From NCBI GenBank assembly GCA_945905835.1, contig CAMDQJ010000001.1, forward strand, positions 62,001 to 126,000: a stretch of DNA of 64,000 nt. Reading direction: 5' to 3'. The DNA comes from Asaia bogorensis. Lineage in GTDB: Bacteria > Pseudomonadota > Alphaproteobacteria > Reyranellales > Reyranellaceae. This document shows, piece by piece, positions 17,514 to 26,491 of this stretch. The position numbers and the translations under genes are program-made. The notes under the pieces were generated by a model. It saw nothing but the letters and a program-made list of their open reading frames with translations. It did no database searches and was not told where the DNA came from. Numbering within the stretch: the stretch's first letter is position 1; the number at the start of each line of letters is the position of its first letter.

Positions 17514-18952
17514 CAGTAGGGCTCGTTCAGGAACCGCTCGACCAGCGGGTCAGCCCGCTTGCGGTCGGTGAAAGCGAGATGCCGCGCGAGGTTGCGCGCC
17601 GACGAGGCGAGGTAAAAGCGCTCGTACTGCTCGTTGCGGCTGGCAAGGCCGCTGCCGGCGAAATCCCAGGCCAGGCGAAAGATGCGAATACGCTCCTCGG
17701 CCGTCATGCCCTTGGCGCCGGGCAGGTAGCGGTCGATCAGCGGCCGCAACTCCGGGTCGGCCATCTGCGCCGCCGTCGGCGTGGCGAAGAGATTGTGCGA
17801 GCCGATCAGGCGCAAAATCTCGTTCACCCGCGGGAACCACAGCGGCAGGGTCGCGCGCAGGGCATGCAGCGGTCCCGGCGCCGGTGTCCACATGCCGCCC
17901 GGCCATTCGCGCGCCTCCGATTCGGCGGTGAACACGGCGGAGCGCGCGAACTCGGCATAGGTCCAGATCTCGCCGATCAGGCGCATGGTCTCGGGATCGG
18001 CCGCGTTGATCGCCGCCGCCATGCGCAGCGCCAGCGCCCAGGCGAAGTCAAGCTTGGTCGAGGCCCGGATCATGGTCTGCTGCTGGATGTTGGGCGGCCA
18101 GCTCGTGGTCATCACCGTGTTGTAGGCGGTGCGGTTGGCGTCGATGAAGACGCAGTTGCGCGGCACCTCGACGTCGTCAAAGATCACGAACGCGTCCTGC
18201 TCATCGAAGCGGCTCGACAGTGGATGGTCGAAGCGGTTGGGCCCGGTCGATACAGAGTCGCGGCAGACGAATTTCAGTCCCGGCGCGCTCACCGGCACGC
18301 AGAAGGAAAGCGCATAAGCATCGGCGCCCTCGGGCAGCGGCGCGCCAGGATAAACCGCGAGTTCGTCGGCGAACGGCGCCAGGGTGGCCAGAACACGCGC
18401 GCCGCGCACCACGATGCCGTGCTCGCTTTCGGAGATCTTGCGTAGGGCGTGGACGTTGCCAGCATTCGGCGCGTCGCCGGTCGCCTTGTCGACGGTTGGC
18501 TGCACGATGGTATGCGTCAATGCGATGTCGTTGCGGCGCAGGAATTTCTGGTAGGCGACCAGCCGCTCCGCACCTGCCTCGTTGCCCGCGATGCCCCATT
18601 CGTCAGGCCGGCCGGCAAAGCCCGCATAGGTCGCGTTCATATAGTCGGGCGTGCGGCCCATCAGGCCAACGGAATACTCCGCCACCTGGCGCAGTGCCTT
18701 GCCGCGGCGCGCGAGGTCGGCGCGCGAGCGCGGGATGAAATGGCTGGCGCCGATCGACTCGCCGGTCTCGGGATCTGGTACCAGGCAGGTATCAGCATGG
18801 CTGTGCTGGAGGTCGTAGACCTCCGCCAGCGCATGGGCGGCGCCCATCAGCTTGGGATGGTCGACGACGTCGGAAACCTTCTCACCGTCGACCCACACCG
18901 CGCGCGGCCCGCGCAGGCCCTCCAGAAACTGCTTGCCCGTCCGTGCCGGCAT
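17513..18952 (-). CDS. HpaB/PvcC-family FADH2-dependent aromatic monooxygenase
   Basis: A 479-residue acyl-CoA-dehydrogenase-fold protein of the 4-hydroxyphenylacetate 3-monooxygenase large-component family. Family features include TGKQFLEGLRGPRAVWVDGE at the N-terminus, GLMGRTPDYMNATYAGF, ALTHTIVQPTVDK, and HPLSSRFDEQDAFVIFDDVEVP. It hydroxylates a phenol-type substrate using reduced flavin from a separate reductase. No HpaC-like reductase is adjacent, so the flavin must come from elsewhere. The true substrate may differ from 4-hydroxyphenylacetate. It is 12 bases downstream of the GST gene. Confidence 0.88.
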   Translation of the reverse strand: MPARTGKQFLEGLRGPRAVWVDGEKVSDVVDHPKLMGAAHALAEVYDLQHSHADTCLVPDPETGESIGASHFIPRSRADLARRGKALRQVAEYSVGLMGRTPDYMNATYAGFAGRPDEWGIAGNEAGAERLVAYQKFLRRNDIALTHTIVQPTVDKATGDAPNAGNVHALRKISESEHGIVVRGARVLATLAPFADELAVYPGAPLPEGADAYALSFCVPVSAPGLKFVCRDSVSTGPNRFDHPLSSRFDEQDAFVIFDDVEVPRNCVFIDANRTAYNTVMTTSWPPNIQQQTMIRASTKLDFAWALALRMAAAINAADPETMRLIGEIWTYAEFARSAVFTAESEAREWPGGMWTPAPGPLHALRATLPLWFPRVNEILRLIGSHNLFATPTAAQMADPELRPLIDRYLPGAKGMTAEERIRIFRLAWDFAGSGLASRNEQYERFYLASSARNLARHLAFTDRKRADPLVERFLNEPY

Positions 18953-18964
18953 GACCCTACCTGC

Positions 18965-19561
18965 TTACGCGACCGGCATGGTCTCGGCGAGCGGCGGCAG
19001 CTTCACGACCTTGGCGTACCAGGCTTCGAGCTTGGGGTGGCCCGGCCGCCACGGCTCGTTGGCGTAGCGGAAATCGAGGTAGCCCAGCGCGCAGCCGATG
19101 GTGATCTCGCCGATCGTGGTGAGCATGCCGAGCGAACCGGCGTCCTTCTCCAGCAGGTCGACGGCGCGCTTCACCTTGCCCTGCTGCAGCTCGATGTAGC
19201 CCTTGCGGCCCTCGTCCAGCGGCAGCGCGAGTTCGCGGCGGCGTGGCTGGGTAGCGTCTAAAATGCCGTCGCCCAACGCTTCCTGCGTCAGCGCCTTCCA
19301 GCGTGCCGGGCCGGGTGCCGGGAACAGCTTGGGCGCCGCGCCGATACTGTCGAGATATTCGCAGATCACCGGGCTGTCGTAGAGCGAGGTGCCGTCGTCG
19401 GTGATCAGCGTCGGCACCTTGGACAGCGGGTTGAACTGCAGCAGCGCGGGATCGGTGGTGCCGATCTTCAGGCGCTCGATCTTGTCGTGGATGCCGCGGG
19501 CGATGGCGCAGGCCGAGACCTTGCGCACGTAGGGGCTGGCGGCGGAAAAGGCGAGTTTCAT
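18965..19561 (-). CDS. Glutathione S-transferase family protein
   Basis: A 198-residue GST with a thioredoxin-like N-terminal domain (MKLAFSAASPYVRKVSACAI, NPLSKVPTLITDDG, LYDSPVICEYLD) and a C-terminal helical domain (TIGEITIGCALGYLDFRY). The SPYVRK segment carries the Ser expected to activate glutathione. In a catabolic cluster it could conjugate, dehalogenate or isomerise an electrophilic intermediate produced by the neighbouring monooxygenases. It lies between the gluconokinase remnant and the HpaB-type gene. Confidence 0.9.
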   Translation of the reverse strand: MKLAFSAASPYVRKVSACAIARGIHDKIERLKIGTTDPALLQFNPLSKVPTLITDDGTSLYDSPVICEYLDSIGAAPKLFPAPGPARWKALTQEALGDGILDATQPRRRELALPLDEGRKGYIELQQGKVKRAVDLLEKDAGSLGMLTTIGEITIGCALGYLDFRYANEPWRPGHPKLEAWYAKVVKLPPLAETMPVA

Positions 19562-19581
19562 GGTTGTTTCCTCTGGGGCTT

Positions 19582-19881
19582 CTATTGCTTGGCGCGCAGG
19601 TTATCGTTTCCCGCCGGCAAAATCATCCTGACGATCTCAACCACGATCTCGACCGGGCCGCCGCCGACATCGACGACGATCGGATGTTCGGCGGGCGTCG
19701 GTTCCTGCAAGGTGGCGAACTGGCTGTCCAGAAGGGCGGCGGGCATGAGATGCTCGTGGCGCGCGGCCAGGCGCTGGCGGATGAGATCCTTCGACCCATT
19801 GAGATAGACCAGCGTCACGTCCCGCCGGCCGCCAACGATGATGTCGCGATAGGCACGATTCAGCGCCGAGCAGGTAGCCAT
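19582..19881 (-). pseudogene. gntK: Gluconokinase C-terminal fragment
   Basis: About 99 residues match the second half of GntK: MATCSALNRAYRD, VTLVYLNGSKDLIRQRLAARHEH, MPAALLDSQFATLQEP and AEHPIVVDV. The N-terminal P-loop that binds ATP is absent, so no kinase activity is expected. A GGGAGG ribosome site precedes the internal ATG, so the fragment may still be translated. It is inserted between hyuB and the GST gene without breaking the strand or spacing of the run. Confidence 0.82.
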
Positions 19882-19947
19882 GACCGTTCCTCCCACAGGT
19901 TCCCCAACTAGATATTGGACATGCAAACAACGCGCCTTCAACGGCGT

Positions 19948-21573
19948 TCAGGCGCGATAGGCGGTCCTGTTCGTCACGTAGCCCGCCGCCACGTCGGCCT
20001 GCAGCGCTACTTCCGGTCGCGTTTTCGGATCGCCATGCCCGCCGCCGCCCGGCGTACCGAGTGAGACCGTATCGCCCTTGTTGATGACATACTGCTTCTT
20101 GGGATCGTTCTTCACCCCGTTGATGTGCAGCGCGCCCGGCGCGCCGTCCTTGCCGCCTTCGATGCCGAAGGCCGGGAAGACCGTGCGCTCGGCGAGAAAG
20201 GACACGGCGATCGGCGTCTCGCTGCGGCTTTCGATCAGGATCTCCTGGCCGAGCCCGCCGCGATGGCGGCCGGGTCCACCCGAATCGGGCCGCAGCTTCT
20301 TGTGATGGAAGCGCAGCGGCGCGATGTGTTCGCTGATCTCGATCGAGGTCGAGCTGACATTCGATGGCCACGACAGGCAGGTCACGCCATCGCGCTGCGT
20401 GTTGCCGCCCATGCCGCCGTTATAGAAGAACATGTTGGCGTATGGCTTGCCGCCTTCGCGCACGCCGGACTGGTTCATACCCCACATCGGCGAACCGCAC
20501 GCCGCCATGACGCGCTCGGGCACGATCTGGCCAAGGCAGCCGAACACCAGCATCGGCACGTAATGCCCGATCAGCATGCGCGAGCCGCCCGGCGCGGGGA
20601 ATTGCGGATTAACGATGCAGCCCTCCGGCGCGCTGAGGCTGATCGGCCGGAAGGCGCCTTCGTTGTTCGGCAGGTTGGGGCTGGTGCAGACCTTGACCCC
20701 GTACATCGCCATCGCCGTGGTGTAGCAAAGCGCGCAGTTGATGGCGCGGTCGACCTGGGCGTCGGTGCCGGCAAAGTCCATCACGATCTCGTCGCCCTTG
20801 ATGGTGAGCTTGAGGCGCAGCGTGATCGGCGTCTCCATGATGCCGTCGGTCTTGACCTCACTGTGGTACGTACCGTCGGGCAGCTCGCGGATGGCGGCAC
20901 GCATCGCCGTCTCGCAGCGGCCCTGGATCTCGCGCGCGAGGTCGGTGAGGTCGGGTAGGCCGTAGTTCTTCATCAGAACCAGCAGGCGGTCTTCCATCAA
21001 ATCGAGCGCCACGACCTGGGCCCACAGGTCGCCCATGGTCTGGTCGGGCGTGCGCACGTTCTTGCGGATGATGTTGACCAGCGTCTCGTCGGTCTTGCCG
21101 GCGGCGATCATCTTCATCGGTGGGATCTGCAGGCCCTCCTCGAAGACCTCGCGCGGCTCGGGACTGCGAATCTTGCCGCCGATATCGGGTGCGTGTGCCG
21201 TGGTGGCGCTGAAGGCGATCAGCCGGCCGTCCTTGAAGATCGGCTTGGCCAGCGTGATGTCGGGCAGATGGCCGGTGCCGAGCCAGATGTCGTTGGTGAT
21301 CAGCACGTCGCCCGGCGAGAGCTGGTCCGGCGGGAAGAAGCGCAGGAAGTGTTTTACCGTCTCCGGCAACGTGCCAATGAAGCTCGGGATGCTCTCGCTC
21401 GCCTGCACCAGCGACTGGCCTGTGGCATCGGTGACGACGCAGGAGAAATCATAGCTCTCGCGCACCAGAGTCGAGAAGCTGGTGCGCACCATCGCCGCCG
21501 CCGCCTCGTCGACCAGCGAGATCAATCGCCGCCACAAGAGCTCCAACTCGATCGCGTCGAATGTGCGCGCCAT
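19948..21573 (-). CDS. hyuB: Hydantoinase/oxoprolinase family subunit B (second copy)
   Basis: About 541 residues, HyuB family: FDAIELELLWRRLISLVDEAA at the N-terminus, GDVLITNDIWLGTGHLPDI, and SGGPGRHRGGLGQEI near the C-terminus. Overlapping candidate starts exist: GTG at 21576 and ATG at 21573. A GGAGG 7 bases before the ATG favours the latter, which overlaps the hyuA stop (TGATG). The sequence is clearly diverged from the first hyuB and about 60 residues shorter, so the two pairs probably have different substrates. Confidence 0.9.
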   Translation of the reverse strand: MARTFDAIELELLWRRLISLVDEAAAAMVRTSFSTLVRESYDFSCVVTDATGQSLVQASESIPSFIGTLPETVKHFLRFFPPDQLSPGDVLITNDIWLGTGHLPDITLAKPIFKDGRLIAFSATTAHAPDIGGKIRSPEPREVFEEGLQIPPMKMIAAGKTDETLVNIIRKNVRTPDQTMGDLWAQVVALDLMEDRLLVLMKNYGLPDLTDLAREIQGRCETAMRAAIRELPDGTYHSEVKTDGIMETPITLRLKLTIKGDEIVMDFAGTDAQVDRAINCALCYTTAMAMYGVKVCTSPNLPNNEGAFRPISLSAPEGCIVNPQFPAPGGSRMLIGHYVPMLVFGCLGQIVPERVMAACGSPMWGMNQSGVREGGKPYANMFFYNGGMGGNTQRDGVTCLSWPSNVSSTSIEISEHIAPLRFHHKKLRPDSGGPGRHRGGLGQEILIESRSETPIAVSFLAERTVFPAFGIEGGKDGAPGALHINGVKNDPKKQYVINKGDTVSLGTPGGGGHGDPKTRPEVALQADVAAGYVTNRTAYRA

Positions 21574-23648
21574 CACACCGCCTCCGCCAGAATAGAACCG
21601 TCGGGCAACAGGCGCGCCGTGGCGCCGGGACCGACGATGAAGGTGCTTTCGTCCTCTTCGAACACGGCCGGACCCTGAATCGTGACCCCGGGCTCCAGCG
21701 CGTAACGGTCGTAGACCTTGGTTGGCAGCATCTTGCCGGCATCGGCGAAGAACACCGGCCGCGTGCCCTTGAGCGCCTTGGCCGAGGCGTGACGCGGCAA
21801 TTCGAGCTTGCCGCCGGCGCCCGGCATCGGCGCGCTGACGGAGAGGCGCAGCGCCACGAACTGGACGGCGGCGCCCGGTGGCGTGCGGGCAAACAGCGCC
21901 TTGTAGGCGGCCTCGAAAGCGATGCGCACGGAAGCTTCGGTGAGCGGTGACGGCATGGCGACGGTGACCTCGCTGCCCTGGCCGATATAGCGCATGTCGG
22001 CGAGACGGCGCACGACGCGGCCCGAGGCATCGGCGCCGGTCGGACGCAGCACGTCGAGCGACTCCTTCTCCTGCCCGGCAAAGATCGCCTCGACCTGCTT
22101 GAAGTCTGCACCGGCGAGCGGCGTGGTGAAGCTCGCAACGCGATCGACGCGGGCCGGCGCCATCAACATGCCGATGGTGCTGCCGGCACCCGCACCGGGC
22201 GGACAGACGACACGCGTGATGCCAAGTTTTCGCGCCACGTTCCAGGCATGGACGGGGCCGGCGCCGCCGGTCGCCAGCAGCGAATACTCTGACGGAATGC
22301 GGCCGCGCTCGGCGATGGCGACGCGGGCGGCGCCCGCCATGTTCTCGTTCACCACGTCATGCACGCCGAAGCCGGCGCGGTCGCGATCGACGCCCAGCGC
22401 CGACGCGAGGCCGCCGAGTGCGGCTTCGGTCGCGGCGCGGTCGATCTTCATGGCGCCGCCCAGGAAGAAATTGGCGTTGAGATAGCCCAGCGCCAGGTCG
22501 GCATCGGTCACGGTGGCCTCGGTGCCGCCGCGGCCGTAGCAGGCCGGGCCGGGCTGTGCGCCGCTGCTCTCGGGACCGACCTGTAGGGTGCCGAGGTCGC
22601 TGCGCCTGGCAATCGAGCCGCCGCCGGCGCCGATTTCGATGAGCTCGACGGTGGCGATCATGATCGGCAGGCCGGAGCCGCGGAGAAAGCGCTTTTCGCG
22701 CGCCGCCTCGAAGCCGTAGGCGACCAGCGGCTCACCATCGTCGACCAGCGCCATCTTCGCTGTGGTGCCGCCCATGTCGAAAGCGAGCACGCGCTCGAGA
22801 CCGGCGTTGCGGCCGAACCACGCGCCTGCGAGCGCACCGGCGGCCGGGCCGCTTTCGAGCAACTGCACCGGCGCGCGCTTGGCTTCGCTGACATGCGTCA
22901 AGCCGCCGTTCGACAGCATGAGAAAGAGTCCGCCGGGAATGCCCGAGGCGGTCAGCGCCTGTTCGAGGCGCTCGAGATAGATCTCGGCCAGCGGACGGAT
23001 ATAGGCATTGGCCACCGTGGTGCTGGCGCGCTGGTATTCGCGGATCTCCGGCGCGATATCCGACGAGATCGAGATCGAGAGATTCTGGAAGCGCTCCGCG
23101 ACGGCCGCCGCGATAGCGCGCTCATGCGCCGGGTTGGCATAACTATGTAGAAAGCAGATAGCGAGGCTCTCGACCCCCTGTTCCACCAACTCGGCTACTT
23201 CCTTGAGCGCCGCCTCTATATCGAGCGGGATTTCGACGCTGCCGTCGGGCGCCAGCCGCTCCTTCGCCTCGCGCCGCCATGGCCGCGGCACCAGCGGCTT
23301 GGGCATCTCGATGAAGAGGTCGTAGAGCTCGTACTTACGCTCGCGGGCGATCTCCAACACGTCGGCAAAGCCCGCCGTCGTCAGCAGTCCCGTCTTCGCC
23401 CCCTTGCGCTCGATCAGCGCATTGGTGAAGAGCGTCGTGGCGTGCACGACGCGACCGACCTCCGCGGGTTTCACGCCGGCCTTCTCCAGCACGCGTCTGG
23501 TCCCTTCCAGCGCACCGCGCGCCGGATCGTCGGGCGTCGTGCTTTCCTTCCAGATGATGGCGCGGCCGTCGCGCGGATCGTGGATGACGAGATCGGTGAA
23601 AGTGCCCCCGATATCGATGCCGAGGGACAAAGGCGCTGCGCTGTTCAT
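21573..23648 (-). CDS. hyuA: Hydantoinase/oxoprolinase family subunit A (second copy)
   Basis: A 691-residue HyuA family protein: LGIDIGGTFTDLVIHD, HATTLFTNALIERKGA, FDMGGTTAKMALVDDG and LLATGGAGPVHAWNVA. The track ORF extends to 24848 through the Bug gene in another frame. The ATG at 23648, overlapping the Bug stop as ATGA, is the real start. It forms an ATP-dependent cyclic-amide hydrolase with the coupled HyuB. Its place downstream of a periplasmic receptor suggests the imported compound or a derivative is its substrate. Confidence 0.9.
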   Translation of the reverse strand: MNSAAPLSLGIDIGGTFTDLVIHDPRDGRAIIWKESTTPDDPARGALEGTRRVLEKAGVKPAEVGRVVHATTLFTNALIERKGAKTGLLTTAGFADVLEIARERKYELYDLFIEMPKPLVPRPWRREAKERLAPDGSVEIPLDIEAALKEVAELVEQGVESLAICFLHSYANPAHERAIAAAVAERFQNLSISISSDIAPEIREYQRASTTVANAYIRPLAEIYLERLEQALTASGIPGGLFLMLSNGGLTHVSEAKRAPVQLLESGPAAGALAGAWFGRNAGLERVLAFDMGGTTAKMALVDDGEPLVAYGFEAAREKRFLRGSGLPIMIATVELIEIGAGGGSIARRSDLGTLQVGPESSGAQPGPACYGRGGTEATVTDADLALGYLNANFFLGGAMKIDRAATEAALGGLASALGVDRDRAGFGVHDVVNENMAGAARVAIAERGRIPSEYSLLATGGAGPVHAWNVARKLGITRVVCPPGAGAGSTIGMLMAPARVDRVASFTTPLAGADFKQVEAIFAGQEKESLDVLRPTGADASGRVVRRLADMRYIGQGSEVTVAMPSPLTEASVRIAFEAAYKALFARTPPGAAVQFVALRLSVSAPMPGAGGKLELPRHASAKALKGTRPVFFADAGKMLPTKVYDRYALEPGVTIQGPAVFEEDESTFIVGPGATARLLPDGSILAEAV

Positions 23649-24610
23649 TCCGCTTTGATATTGCCCGCTTTCACCACCTTGGCCCAGCGCTCGCGATCCT
23701 TCTGGATTTGCGCCTTGAAGGCGGGGCCGTCCTGCGGAATGGCGACAAGCCCGCGCGAGTCGAGTACGAGCTTGGTTGCCGGATCGTTGACCGCGTCGAG
23801 GAAGAGCTTGCCGAGGCTCGTAACGATATCGGCCGGCAGGCCCGCGGGACCAACCAGGCCGAACCAGTTGCTGATATCGAGCGCGGGAATGTCCTTGGTC
23901 ATCAGCGGCAGGTCGGGCGCGATCGGGTTGGGCTTGCTCGCCGCGAGCGCCAGCGCGCGGACCTGGCCGCTCTTGATCTGGCCCACGATCTCCGAGACGT
24001 TGGCGAAGAACATGTCGATCTGTCCCGCCGCCAGATCGGCGATCGCCGGCGCGCCGCCGCGATAGGGCACATGCAGGAGCTGCAGCCCGCCCGCTTCGGC
24101 GGCGAAATACTCCGCGCCCAACTGATTGGTCGAGCCGGCGCCGGTCGAGCCATAGCTCACCTTGCCGGGATTGGCCTTGGCGTAGGCGATCAGCTCGGGG
24201 ATGGTCTTGTAGGGCGCATTCGGCCGCACGATCATCGCCATCGGCACGCCGACCAAGTTGCAGATCGGCACCAGCTCCTTGTCGAGCTCGAGCGGGATCT
24301 GCGTGCCCGGCACTACCGGCCCGACGGCGAGCGAGCCCATGATGCCGATACCCACGGTGTAGCCATCGGGTGCCGCATTGGCGACGGCCTTCAGCGCGAT
24401 ATAGCCTAGCGCGCCGGTCTTGCTGTCGACCACGACGGTGTGACCGACACGGCGCTGGATCGCCTCGGCGGCGACGCGGGCGGCGATATCGGCGGTGCCG
24501 CCGGGCGCAAAGCCGACGATGATGTGGATCGGCTGCTTGGGCACCCACTGCGCGCGGGCGGCGGGAGCAGCCAGGATCAGGGGCGTGGCCAACAGGCTTC
24601 TGCGCAGCAT
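23645..24610 (-). CDS. Bug-type (TctC) periplasmic substrate receptor
   Basis: A 321-residue protein with signal peptide MLRRSLLATPLILAAPAARA and the Bug signature start (WVPKQPIHIIVGFAPGGTADI). Bug proteins bind carboxylates or related small molecules in the periplasm and may deliver them to TctAB or serve as sensors. No TctA or TctB is adjacent; one set lies 12 kb away at 36468-38459. An AAGGAG ribosome site precedes the ATG, 15 bases after the monooxygenase stop. Confidence 0.92.
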   Translation of the reverse strand: MLRRSLLATPLILAAPAARAQWVPKQPIHIIVGFAPGGTADIAARVAAEAIQRRVGHTVVVDSKTGALGYIALKAVANAAPDGYTVGIGIMGSLAVGPVVPGTQIPLELDKELVPICNLVGVPMAMIVRPNAPYKTIPELIAYAKANPGKVSYGSTGAGSTNQLGAEYFAAEAGGLQLLHVPYRGGAPAIADLAAGQIDMFFANVSEIVGQIKSGQVRALALAASKPNPIAPDLPLMTKDIPALDISNWFGLVGPAGLPADIVTSLGKLFLDAVNDPATKLVLDSRGLVAIPQDGPAFKAQIQKDRERWAKVVKAGNIKAE

Positions 24611-24625
24611 GGCTGTACTCCTTAT

Positions 24626-26449
24626 CTATGCACGGTGATGCACGGGCGCCCGGCCATGGACCGGCGTGACGATGCCTTCGAGGCGCGCCTTGAGCTGCAG
24701 CGCCAGGTAACGCGAATAGAAGCGCGACTGTGCGAGGTTGCCGCCGTGGAACCACAGCCCGTCCTGCGCCGTGGGCTTCCACATGTTGCGCAGCTCGCCT
24801 TCCCACGGACCGGGATCCTTGGTGGTGTCGGAGCCAAGGCCCCAGCACTTACCGACCCTGTCGGCGACCTCCTGCGAGGTCAGCAGCGCCGCCCAGCCGT
24901 TCATAGAGCCGTAACCTGTGGCATAGACGATGAGGTCGGCTGGCAGTTCGCCGCCGTCGTCCAGCACCGCCGAATTTTCCGTGAGACGGATGATCTCGAC
25001 TTTGGTGCGCAACTTGATGCGGCCATCGGCAATCAGCTCGGAGGCGCCGACGTCGATGTAGTAGCCAGAGCCGCGGCGCATATACATCGGACCGATGCCG
25101 CTCTCGTCGTCGCCGAAATTCAGCATGAAGCCTGCGGCCCGCAGTCGGTCGTAGAAGGCCGCGTCATCCTGCTTGATCTTTGCGACCGTCGCCTTGGCCA
25201 GCGACGGCAGCACCTTGTAGGGCACCGACGCTGCCGTAATGTCGGCGATGTCGACCGTGATGCCGGCTTTTACGGCGTCCTCGGAGTAGAGCGTGCGAAA
25301 GCGGGCCAGCGTGTCGGAGCGCACGACCAGCGTCGAGGAGCGCTGCAGCATCGTGACATCGGCGCCGTGCTCCCACAGGTCGGCGGCGATATCGTGCGCC
25401 GAGTTGTTCGAGCCGACGACGATGCAGCGCTTGCCGGCCATGCCCTCACCGCCGGTATGCTGACTGGAATGACGCTGGATGCCCTTGAATTTTTCCGCTC
25501 CGGGATAGTTCGGCACCTGCGGCATGCCCGACATGCCGGTCGCGAGCACCAGATGCTTGGGACGCAGCGTCACGTCCCTGCCCTCGCGATTCACGACGAC
25601 GGTCCATTCCTGCCTGGCCTCATCCCACGCGGCGCGGCAGCATGGCGAGGATGTCCAGTAATCGAGCTCCATGACCTTCACATAGGACTCAAGCCAGTCG
25701 CCCATCTTGTCCTTGGGCGTGTAGATCGGCCAATGATCGGGGAACGGCAGGTAGGGCAGATGGTCGTACCAGACGGGATCGTGCAGGCAGAGTGACTTAT
25801 AGCGCTTGCGCCAGGCGTCGCCGGCGCGCGCGTGACCGTCAACGATCAGCGCCGGCACGCCCAGCCGCTTCAGCCGCGCGCCGAGACCGATGCCACCCTG
25901 GCCACCGCCGACGATCAGAACGTAGGGCTGGCGCTCATGGCCGAGCTCGGCCGCGTCTGCGCGGCGGCGGGCCGTCCAGGTGACGCGGTTCTTGATGGCG
26001 CCATGCTCGACACCGCTCTCGCGCGTCGGGCCGCTCCGCTCCTCGAAGCCCTTCAGCTCCGCGAGCGTGGTGAACAGCGTCGTGCATTTGCCGTCCTCGA
26101 GACGGATCAGCCCCTTGCCGCGCCCGACCGCCGTTTCGAAGGCGAACCAGCTCTCGTCGGGGGTTTTGGAGGCGCCGTCGATCTTCCAGGCGCTGGGCCG
26201 TGTGTGGGCAAGCGTTGCTGCAAGCATATCGGCGATCGCCGGGCGGCCTTCGGAGGTCGCAATGTTCCAAGTGAAGGCCACGAGATCGCGCCAGTAGCAC
26301 TCGTCAGCGAACAGCGCGGTCGCGGCCGATATGTCGCCGCGTTCCAGGGCCGTTCCGAAGTCATCCAGCCAACGCGACAACGCGCTGCTCTCTTTTACGA
26401 TCGTGTCGATGTTTCGCACTCCGAGGCGGCATTGCGCAGGAGCCTCCAT
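24626..26449 (-). CDS. Flavin monooxygenase (FMO/BVMO-like) with N-terminal NTF2-like domain
   Basis: About 607 residues. Residues 15-130 resemble a SnoaL/NTF2-like domain (SRWLDDFGTALERGDISAA, ADECYWRDLVAF). A class B flavin monooxygenase follows: VLIVGGGQGGIGLGARL (FAD), the FMO motif FKGIQRHSSQH, and CIVVGSNNSAHDIA (NADPH). It is expected to insert oxygen into a substrate using NADPH and O2. The start is uncertain: ATG 26449 or GTG 26419, neither with a strong ribosome site; the track start at 27181 is a shadow. It heads the co-directional run that includes Bug, hyuAB, GST, HpaB-like and SDR. Confidence 0.87.
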   Translation of the reverse strand: MEAPAQCRLGVRNIDTIVKESSALSRWLDDFGTALERGDISAATALFADECYWRDLVAFTWNIATSEGRPAIADMLAATLAHTRPSAWKIDGASKTPDESWFAFETAVGRGKGLIRLEDGKCTTLFTTLAELKGFEERSGPTRESGVEHGAIKNRVTWTARRRADAAELGHERQPYVLIVGGGQGGIGLGARLKRLGVPALIVDGHARAGDAWRKRYKSLCLHDPVWYDHLPYLPFPDHWPIYTPKDKMGDWLESYVKVMELDYWTSSPCCRAAWDEARQEWTVVVNREGRDVTLRPKHLVLATGMSGMPQVPNYPGAEKFKGIQRHSSQHTGGEGMAGKRCIVVGSNNSAHDIAADLWEHGADVTMLQRSSTLVVRSDTLARFRTLYSEDAVKAGITVDIADITAASVPYKVLPSLAKATVAKIKQDDAAFYDRLRAAGFMLNFGDDESGIGPMYMRRGSGYYIDVGASELIADGRIKLRTKVEIIRLTENSAVLDDGGELPADLIVYATGYGSMNGWAALLTSQEVADRVGKCWGLGSDTTKDPGPWEGELRNMWKPTAQDGLWFHGGNLAQSRFYSRYLALQLKARLEGIVTPVHGRAPVHHRA

Positions 26450-26491
26450 AATAGGCTTGTGAGCAAGGAATGGGCCACTGAGAATAGGCGC

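Noticed and set aside
23649-24848. Upstream extension of the second hyuA ORF
   Set aside because: It runs through the Bug gene in another frame; the ATG at 23648 gives the correct HyuA N-terminus.
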